A stretch of DNA of 64,000 bases from Drosophila miranda (Eukaryota; Arthropoda; Insecta; Diptera; Drosophilidae): contig NW_022881603.1 in the NCBI RefSeq assembly GCF_003369915.1, forward strand, positions 37,471,124 through 37,535,123, written 5' to 3'. The notes beneath the pieces were generated by a model. That model searched no databases. It was not told the origin of the DNA and saw nothing but the letters and a program-made list of their open reading frames with translations. Both the position numbers and the translations under genes were made by a program. Below are positions 56,081 through 64,000 of the stretch, piece after piece. Position 1 is the stretch's first letter. The number at the start of each line of letters is the position of its first letter.

Positions 56081-57982
56081 CAAAAAGCGGGAGACGGTTG
56101 CGGGTGGATGTGGGTTGGCGTTGGCATTTCCCAGCAGACACACAGGACCCGGGACAGGACACAGGACAATAATTGGCAGCAATTATAGCAAGGAAATCGT
56201 TGCTAATTTACTACTCGCTCAACTGCACACATTGTTGCAAATGCTGGCAGGACAAGGAGCAGGAGCAGGAGCAGCAGACTGGATCCTGGGGCTGGCCTAA
56301 GTACAGGGTGTCTATAATTGCAGCTACTCCTCTTTTGTCTCAGTCCTGCCCCGGGTACAGTCAGTTGTCGAGTGATTTCATTTTACAAACAATTAATTTT
56401 CCTATCGGCTTGGATTGAAAATGTGTGCCCCAAAGCGGAAATGTGTGTGCAGCCAACGCCCATTGCGGTGGTGGGGGGGGATGGTGTTGCAGGGTGGTCA
56501 ACCCCAAGCAAGTGCCAAAAATGCATAAGACATCCTTTGCAGCATTCCAGAAAGAGAATGAGGCTGAGAGAAAGAGAGAGACGGGGTGGGAGCGTTGCAA
56601 TTCAGAGTACAACACTTCCGATTGGATGCCATTTTATTTGGCATCTCTCCAGCCCACTAACAACTCTCCGCTTCACCTTCCTCCTTCTGGCTCAGACAAT
56701 TGTGGGAAGAGAGAGTGTGAAGTGGATGGATCCCAATCGAAGGACTATGTGGCGTAAACTTTTCGAACTTCCAGATTGATAGATTGCCAAATTGTTCAGC
56801 TTTGGTCAAAGTCAAAGCAATCACAAGACGTTCGACAAGTTGCAGGCCAATTTAAAGTAATCAGAGATCGACTTTGTGGTATTGTTTATCCTTAACGGAG
56901 CACTAAAGGCAATAGAAGCTAAACGAAAGGTTTAATATCGGGTTATTCTTCGATCTTCGGCATCTTGCATCTATTTGAGGTTCCCTGAAATATTGGAGTC
57001 CATAATGCTGTTGGGAGCATCTACCTAGAACTTAGACACTCAAAATTGTAACATATTTGGTATTAGTCACTTTCACAGCATAAACTCAATATACTCGCGA
57101 ATCTACGGGGTAGCTTACATTTGCATACGCTCAGCTCCAACTCTAAACTTTCTTCTTTCCGTGCACTTGCAGGTGTGGTTCCAGAACCGTCGGGCCAAAT
57201 GGCGCAAACATGAAAAGTTTATGAATCAGGATAAGGCCGGATACCTCTTGCCCGAGCAAGGTAATTCCTCTTAATACGCATTTGATTTGTCCGCAAATTA
57301 CCGAATTACGTGTGCAACATAATTAGCAATTATGTCGTACTCCCACTCTCAGCTCCGACGCACTGCCGCCCTGTCATACTGTCATCAGCCCTCGACTAAC
57401 GAACTCGCCTATGATCTCATTCCAGGTCTGCCAGAGTTTCCGCTGGGCATTCCCATGCCGCCGCACGGCCTGTCCGGGCATCCGGCCGGGCTGCCCGCCG
57501 AATTCTGGCCCCCGCACTTTGCCCTGTACCAGCACTTCAATCCGGCCGCTGGCCTCATGCCCCAGCATCTGATGGCGCCCCACTGCAAGCTGCCCAATTT
57601 CCACACTCTGCTCTCCCAGTACTTGGGCCTGAGCAATCTGAACGGCATCTTCGGAGCTGGAGCCGTGGCTGCAGTAGCGGCGGCAGCCAGCGGATCGGCA
57701 GCAGCGGCTGCGGCAGCTGCCGGCTACCCCCAGAACCTATCGATGCACGCGGGCCTGTCCACTGCCCAGGTGAGTCCGCCGTGCAGCAACAGCAGTCCGC
57801 GGGAGAGCCTCAAACCGCTCGTGCCTCATCCCCATGCCACGCCACCCTCGGGTGGAGGCACCACCCTTATCTCGGGTGGCCTGATGCTCACTTCGACGGC
57901 AGCCCAGTCGCCCTGCAGTGCAGGTGGAGCGAGCAGCAACTCCTCGACCCCCGTGTCTGTGGTGACCAAAGGCGAGGACTAA
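50163..57982 (+). CDS. hbn: Homeobrain, paired-like homeodomain transcription factor
   Basis: Nuclear Q50 paired-like factor of the embryonic and larval brain. Five coding exons join in phase: 50163-50316, 52254-52533, 52720-52849, 57173-57260, 57426-57982, giving 402 residues. Residues about 35-45 carry an eh1-like repressor motif (YSIDQILG). His- and Gln-rich tracts follow, then an acidic stretch and the homeodomain (about 145-204) beginning [20 protein letters not shown]. The intron before [12 protein letters not shown] splits helix 3 as in other paired-like genes. The C-terminal half has [14 protein letters not shown], an Ala-rich run and the end VSVVTKGED. Homeodomain position 25 is Ser instead of the near-invariant Tyr, and position 59 is His where Arg is usual. 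The identification rests on recalled similarity to fly hbn along its full length. Its third intron carries a retrotransposon. Confidence 0.94.
52850..54330 (+). other. hbn intron 3, left part
   Basis: Non-coding intron DNA. It includes three and a half copies of the 11-bp unit CAAAACGCCAA at 53026-53065. No exon-like frame was seen. Confidence 0.5.
54331..54365. repeat. CA microsatellite, left side of the insertion
   Basis: A nearly pure CA run that ends exactly where the retrotransposon begins; its continuation is at 56067-56082. Confidence 0.9.
54366..56066 (+). mobile_element. R1-clade non-LTR retrotransposon (Waldo-like), 5'-truncated
   Basis: The copy has no 5' half, one ORF with RT and C-terminal zinc motif, a 3'UTR of about 175 bp, and an uninterrupted A tail of 32 nt (56035-56066). 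It lies inside a CA microsatellite, the target that Waldo-type R1 elements (ACAY repeats) are known to prefer. It is in sense orientation in hbn intron 3. Confidence 0.85.
54367..55860 (+). pseudogene. R1-clade ORF2 fragment: RT and zinc knuckle
   Basis: The open frame enters from the truncation point ([19 protein letters not shown]) and runs about 497 codons to TAA. Reverse transcriptase motifs are [28 protein letters not shown] and the catalytic [10 protein letters not shown] thumb-like region follows, and near the end [18 protein letters not shown] is the CCHC motif seen at the C terminus of R1-clade ORF2. The endonuclease domain and ORF1 are missing, so it is dead on arrival, but there is no internal stop, which fits a recent insertion. 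Confidence 0.9.
56067..57172 (+). other. hbn intron 3, right part
   Basis: Begins with the second half of the CA run and continues as non-coding DNA. ORFs of 101-153 codons here overlap on both strands and lack domains. Confidence 0.5.
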
Positions 57983-58256
57983 CTTCGCGGTGATATTTAG
58001 CCATACGGAAACAGATGGATGCGGAAAAGCGATCGCCATGTACATACACATCACATATAAACACATGCATTGGGAGGGAACGGATATGCCGCATTGTAAG
58101 ATATCTAAGAGCGTAGCCTATTGCCAAAATGAACTTAGTCCTTACATGTACACATATTGTTTATCTGTAAAAGATCTAAAATTATTATTAGCCCCAGCAA
58201 GTGTCATGCAATTAGCCATAAAGCCGAAATCAAGAAATTTATCTGAGGAAAACAAA

Positions 58257-58262
58257 AATAAA
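58257..58262 (+). terminator. hbn polyadenylation signal
   Basis: AATAAA 275 bp after the stop, in an A-rich context. First canonical signal downstream. Confidence 0.6.
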
Positions 58263-61200
58263 CAAAGTGAAAAGAAATAATAGTGAATTTTTATGGGTAA
58301 ATTTTGATGGTTCGAAGGAAGGTTTCGCAAAGAGACAAATGCAAAGGTGAGTACTTCCGCAAGGGATAAGAATCCTTTGCAAGGAGCACAAGATTGCAAA
58401 TACTCTTGTGTGTGTCTTTCTATCTTAAAGAAGTCCTTATGGAAGCTGTAGTGATATTGGATTCTTTTAGATCGTACCAGTAGTAGCTCGGACACATGTA
58501 TTCCCAGGCTCTGCAGTTTATTTTGATTTTGAATCGGAGATATACATATGCATGTACGACTCTAAACCTCTTCAGAGACAATATTGAATTGTCTATCTGC
58601 AAATATAATCCTGGATTTGCATTAACTTTGAACCTGTTGTCACATTAATTATATTACTTTCAAATAAGTTTACGAAACAATTTTTGTACCATTCCAATCA
58701 ACCACTGACTACCAATCAACCATGGCTGATGGCAGTTTACTTCTGGAAAATAACCATAGACAAAGTTAATCTCTTCGTCTGTTTCCGTTAACCTAAGAAA
58801 TTTCTTCATTTCTGCTCCACTACAAAATAATCTGCAAAATGTTTCTACCTTCAGCAGGGATTATGACCCTACGGGATCTCACTATAAATTGCCAAATGTT
58901 GGCTACAATTGATGCGACCTTACCATTGATCGAGTCAAATGAAATGAAATGAGTCATCAGAGACCAACCCCCGCCAGGGTCTTTTGAATGGCTGGGCGAG
59001 AGGAGTTCAAGTCGTATAATAATCTCGATATTATGCCCAATTTTAAGAGGCCCAGGCAGGGGGAAGATTAAATGTTGCACAACATGTGAAGAGACGGCGA
59101 AGAAGTCGTCCAGAGGAAGCACAATGGGAGAGAAGGCATCTCGTATTGTGTCCGGACACGGCGGCAGACAGCAGTGGAGGAAATGTCGGCAGAATGCAAT
59201 TCTAAAGGATGTGTGAGCCAAAGGATTTGCACCGAACTCAAGTGGTGGTAAAGAGGGAGAGAGAGAGAGACATAGGGCTAGATCGAGATTCAGAGGGAGA
59301 GTCCTTTTGTAGTGGCCGCCTGCAGAGCTAAATGATATATTGATATCTCGTAATTTGCGCCATAATTACTTTTTAATAATTTCGCACAGGGCTCTGGGCT
59401 CGCGGCAGGATGTCGCATTGTGTGTGCAATGGCCTCAAATTTAATAATAAAACGCCGTCAAGTTCCTGCTCAGGCTGCTCTGTCTGAAAGGACGGGATTT
59501 GGGTTGGAATTTGATTACACTTACCATTCGATGCGCCGTGTCCTGCCCGATCAGAGTCCTGTGCGAGTTCAGAGCTAAATTCCCTTCACAAATACAAACA
59601 CACCATAATAATGAACGAATTGCGCGACTTAACGGATTTGTCACAGCCAAAGGACTAAGCCGGGAAGTCGCCGACAGCGACTCAACCTTGCCTCAGAGGC
59701 GGAGGCGGAGGCAGAGTCAGCATCAGCACTGTCAAAAAAAGCTTTCATAAAACTCATATGCAATTGCATTTTGTGGCTGTCCTTTGTGTGGAAGGTAGGA
59801 GAAGTCATCCGGCGAGTGGAAGGACCTGCACGGCTTTATACTCTTTCTCGTTATGGAGAGTATGACACATAAGAAATCGCTATGGCGACAGTTTCAGACA
59901 CTTTTATTCAGAAGTCTGAGTTTTAAAATTGTCTATTTTGGATTTTAGATAGCTCATTTTCGAAGTTTATTTATATTTATCCTTCGCAGAATGTGATTCG
60001 ATAGAGAATTCCATCTTGCGACTTGTTCCGTTCGCATTTCATCTTGTTTCTATCAACGAAAATTCAATAAGTTGAAGTAGATCTTTTATTTGTGCAAGTG
60101 TTTGGCCAAGGAGGAGAGGGTTGGTTGGGGCCCAGCGCCGGGGAATGGGTAAGGGGTAAGCCGCCCATCCACGATTCGGGCCAAAATGTCCATTTTCGGG
60201 CCATTTTCGGGTGTGGCTGTGTGCTCATGGAATTTCATTCAGTGTGCAAATGCAGCGCGTCACTCTGCGGGCTATAAATATATGAAATTTATCAAGAGGC
60301 CTTTTGAGTTTCGTATTTGTGGCTCTACGAAATTGAGAGACGAGTGCCTCTTCGTATTTCTTCCTTTTCATCGCAGTATTTGTACTCGGCTCAGTGGAAT
60401 TTCACCTTGTTCTGTCCTATCGGGACATGTCGTGTCCATTGGTATATACCGGGAGTGTACCCAACAAAATTGAGCTCGATTTTGATGAGCAAAATACTCT
60501 CCAGAACGTCCAACACAATGGGTCACGAAAATCAATTTCGTCCTCGACACTCGAGCGCATTAAAATGGTAACAGTTACGCAAAACGCAAGTGGACCGCAG
60601 GAGGTTCGGCGTGCGGGTGCGCAGCTCTCGAAAAACTGGCAACATTTTCGAAGTCTCAAAAGAACCGTGAACGCGGTGGCCGTAATGAGCGGCAGTTGAT
60701 GAACTTGCGCGATGCTGAATACAGCGGTAATTAAACAAGTTAAATCCGCTCAACAGACGCTCAGAAAATACTTCTGCTGGCAGAGGGCCCTCTGCCTGGG
60801 TCCTTGTCCTGCATCCAGACACGGCACTGTTGACAGTCGCATTTTCGAGTTCATTTCATTTGGCTACTGGCAATTGGAAGCGCTGCGTTCGTTAGTAGTA
60901 CTTAACAAATTATTTCGCATTTAATTCATTTCATCAGAAGTTGCCAGAGGAATAATTACGCAGATTGTCTGGCTTTTGTGGGTGGCATTGAATGGATGCC
61001 AGAGCAGTGCCGTGCCCCTAATGAGCGCCATTTTGTGGCAGCAACAACAGAGAGAGAGAGAAAGGGCAGCGAGGCGGCTCAGTAATTGCTGTAATTTGTG
61101 ACCACTTGAGAGGAATCACTCTGAGAGACTGAGTATCGGGTGTCCCTGATCCCTGATTGCTGATCGTCTAAAAATAAATTGCCAACATACCGCAACATGC

Positions 61201-62128
61201 AATCGCAAACGAAAACATTTCCGACAGGATATCTATCGTAAGTATGTTGGCGACAACCGGGAAACACGATACTTTTGTGTCGATTGCCGATCCAGCTCCT
61301 GCTAAGCATTTCAAGCTGAGACTCCTCAAGAGATTGCTGAAGGTGAGGCGAAGAAATGTCCTTTCCTTTGCTTTCGTTTCCATTTATGTCCTGCCTGCCT
61401 GCCTGCTGACTTCAATGAGGCTAAGCCGTGCCTTATTTATCGCTCGCTGATCGTTGGCAAAACAGCTGATCCCACTCTCAGTAGATGTCCCCTCCGGGCT
61501 GTGATTAAAGAAAGAGCAGTGGCCCCGTGGTTTTTGTTTACCGATTTTAGCCATAATGGTTTCATGCCTGATTTGCTTGATGCCTGGCCCTTGGCCCTTG
61601 GCCAGTTCAGGTAGCGCGCTCAAGCAGCTGCTCCTGGACAGCCAATTGTGTTCTCATCAGCCAATGGTCTGGTCGGGCTGAATGTTGTGACACTTTTCTT
61701 TTATATACGAATGTATTTGCAGCGAGTATATGGACATCATTCTCCATTTTGTAAAGATATACATAAGTACTTTGCACATTGTACATATACATATGTATAA
61801 AAGTAAGCTAGTCTCTTTCCGATTGGTATTAGATTTCTTAGATAAGTCGTAACTCAATCGTAACTCAATCTCAGATCAGAAAGCTCGAAAAACAGGTGGT
61901 ACTGTTTCAAATCTGTCATCCATCTGATATCAAATTTGATTTGATCATGACCATAGATCAATTCAATTTCCGATTTTAATTCGGTGATAGGCACTTGCTC
62001 AAGCTCTATTCATCACACAGCTTATAGTCAACAGTATATACGTATTCAGGAAAATGATCGATAGCTATATAATCGCATTTTAGGCTGTTAACCGTGCTCA
62101 TGGCCCTAACTATAATAATAAACAAAAA
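58263..62128. other. 3.9-kb gene-free region downstream of hbn
   Basis: No ORF is convincing. GA runs at 59257-59269 and 61051-61062. Possibly regulatory by position only. Confidence 0.4.
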
Positions 62129-63198
62129 CGAGGGGGAACGCTGTGAGTTGCTGCGGACACCGCAACTCTACAGTTATTCCCGATACTTAGTCAGTATGGC
62201 TCTCCTCCGGCAGACGCCGCTAATATTAAACGACACGACAAAGAGTGCGTGCGAGAGAGACAGAAAATCAGTCTGAGCGTGACGTCGGGCGCTGCGTAGC
62301 CAATGCAAATTGATTTGTTCCTTTTGGGTATAAAAATGATCCGATCTGGTCCAGATTCAGCAGTCTGATAGATATGGTCATTATCTATGATTCTGCGTTT
62401 TTAGTTTTCTCGAATCTGCAATATTGTGGATGCAACAGATTTTCGTCCTTTGTGGGGGCGGAAGGGGGTGGGGCGAAATTCTGAGATATACGTTTTATAG
62501 TGAGATCTAACAAAAGTTCGGATACCAAATTTGGTTACTCTAGCCTTAATAGTCTCTGAGATTTGTGGATGCCCCAGATTTTCGTCCTTTGCGGGTGTGG
62601 AAGGGGGTGTGGCGAAATTTGGACACGAAACGGTCAAGGTCCGATATCACAGGAGTGTGGATACCAAATTTGGTTGCTCTGGCTCTTATAGGTTCTGAGA
62701 TCCTTGAACTCATATTTTGCAATTGGCAAAGCCGACCATGAAACCTGTGTGTTAGAGAGAGACAGAGCGAGAAAGAACGAAATTGTTTTCTTGATTCTGG
62801 CTATAATAATTATACGATCTGGTTGAGATTTTACATTCTAGAACATATAGTCATCCTCTACGATTTTGCGTTTTTGGTTTTATCGTATCTTTAAAAATGT
62901 GGATGCCACAGATTTTCGTTCTTTGTGGGGGCGGAAGTGGGCGGGGCGAAGTTTTGAAATATTTTTGTAGCAGTGACATATCACAGAAGTCTGGATCCAA
63001 AATATCGTTGCTCTAGCTCTTATAGTCTTTGAGCACTAGGCGCTGAAGGGGACGGACAGACGGACGGACGGACAGACGGACAGACGGACAGACAGACATG
63101 GCTCAATCGACTCGGCTATTGATGCTGATCAAGAATATATATACTTTATGGGGTCGGAAACGATTCCTTCTGGACGTTACACATCAGTATCGGGTATA
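62129..63198 (+). mobile_element. DINE-like element with small 3' deletion
   Basis: Both ends are present, but about 50 bp between GACGTTACACA and AGTATCGGGTATA, including one arm of the terminal hairpin, is missing. The GGAC/GACA array is at 63052-63096. Confidence 0.88.
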
Positions 63199-63394
63199 AT
63201 TAAGGAAACAAACAAATATATCAAACGAGCTCGGAGTGAAAACAAATGCGAAAAAAGAAATACTATTAAATTAAGTTAATCAAATGTATGCGCTGTGAAA
63301 TTAAGCAGCTGCCGGGTCGGGCTCGGGGTCTATTTGCATTTCCACCTTGCCGACACCCTCTCCACAACCACAGGCTCATAAATTACATTAATAA
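63199..63394. other. Spacer between DINE-like copies
   Basis: Short unique-looking DNA with no feature seen. Confidence 0.5.
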
Positions 63395-64000
63395 CGAGGG
63401 GGAACGTTGTGAGTTGCTGCGGACACCGCAACTCTACAGTTATACCCGATACTAAGTCAGTATGGCTCTCCTCCGGCAGACGCTGCTAATATTAAACGAC
63501 ACGACAAAGAGTGCGTGCGAGAGAGACAGAAAATCAGTCTGAGCGTGACGTCGGGCGCTGCGTAGCCAGTGCAAATTGATTTGTTCCTTTTGGCTATAAA
63601 AATGATCTGATCTGGTCCAGATTCAGCAATCTGATAGATATGGTCGTTATCTATGATTCTGCGTTTTTAGTTTTCTCGAATGTGTAATATTGTGGATGCA
63701 ACAGATTTTCGTCCTTTGTGGGGGCGGAAGGGAGTGGGGCGAAATTCTGAGATATACGTTTCATAGTGAGATCTAACAGAAGTGCGGATACCAAATTTGG
63801 TTACTCTAGCCTTAATAGTCTCTGTGATTTGTGGATGCCCCAGATTTTCGTCCTTTGCGGGGGCGGAGGGGGGTGTGGCGAAATTTGGACACGAAACGGT
63901 CCAGGTCCGATATCACAGGAGTGTGGATACCAAATTTGGTTACTCTGGCTCTTATAGGTTCTGAGATCCTTGAACTCATATTTTGCAATTGGCAAAACCG
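63395..64000 (+). mobile_element. DINE-like element, cut by the window end
   Basis: Starts CGAGGGGGAACGTTGTGAG and matches other copies up to the last base. It forms a direct pair with the copy at 62.1 kb. Confidence 0.85.

Noticed and set aside
56318..56779. 153-codon ORF in hbn intron 3
   Set aside because: Low-complexity intron DNA, also open in another plus frame and on the minus strand.
1..64000. CRISPR array, operon, toxin system or tRNA/rRNA genes
   Set aside because: None seen; tandem repeats here are microsatellites, an LTR triplication and a ~590-bp eukaryotic array, and the genes are spliced.

Overview
This is a eukaryotic window from a Drosophila genome, most likely an obscura-group species (inference). 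The evidence is short spliced genes with GT-AG introns, fly orthologues that can be read exon by exon (NAD kinase, the mitochondrial GrpE Roe1, the paired-like homeobox gene homeobrain), DINE-1/INE-1-type repeats with GGAC arrays, and Ty3/gypsy, BEL/Pao and R1-clade retrotransposons. Roe1 and hbn lie on Muller element C in D. melanogaster, as far as I recall. There is no prokaryotic content, and no CRISPR, tRNA or rRNA gene was seen.

Layout. 1-1.8 kb: the 3' end of a decayed Ty3/gypsy element (integrase tail, polypurine tract, 3' LTR). 3.2-11.35 kb: an NAD kinase gene on the minus strand with three mutually exclusive first coding exons that all fit the same acceptor; its introns hold a DINE-like element and a nested cluster of two more. 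11.9-13.1 kb: Roe1, divergent from NADK. 13.5-14.5 kb: a secreted Thr-rich protein gene that now carries at least two frameshifts. 14.9-26.3 kb: a hAT-like inverted-repeat element, then a tandem array with a period near 590 bp, split by a young 8.3-kb Ty3/gypsy element with nearly identical 1344-bp LTRs and an ACAT target duplication. 26.6-27.5 kb (minus) and 29.2-30.2 kb (plus): two small spliced genes for secreted proteins of 77 and 116 residues. 32.9-38.5 kb: a defective BEL/Pao element with an ATGTC duplication. 38.5-46.7 kb: gene-free DNA. 46.7-49.5 kb: two complete DINE-like copies. 50.2-58.3 kb: homeobrain in five coding exons; its 4.3-kb third intron carries a 5'-truncated Waldo-like R1-clade retrotransposon in a CA microsatellite. 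58.3-62.1 kb: gene-free. 62.1-64 kb: two more DINE-like copies, the last cut by the window edge.

Biologically the window combines housekeeping genes (NADP+ supply, mitochondrial Hsp70 nucleotide exchange) with a head-patterning transcription factor in a wide non-coding neighbourhood. The most notable points are the three-promoter architecture of NADK, two unusual substitutions in the hbn homeodomain (Ser at position 25, His at 59), broken reading of one secreted-protein gene, and heavy, partly recent transposon load. Together these would fit a degenerating neo-sex-chromosome copy (such as the D. miranda neo-Y), but that is only a hypothesis. I found no undescribed defence or mobile system.
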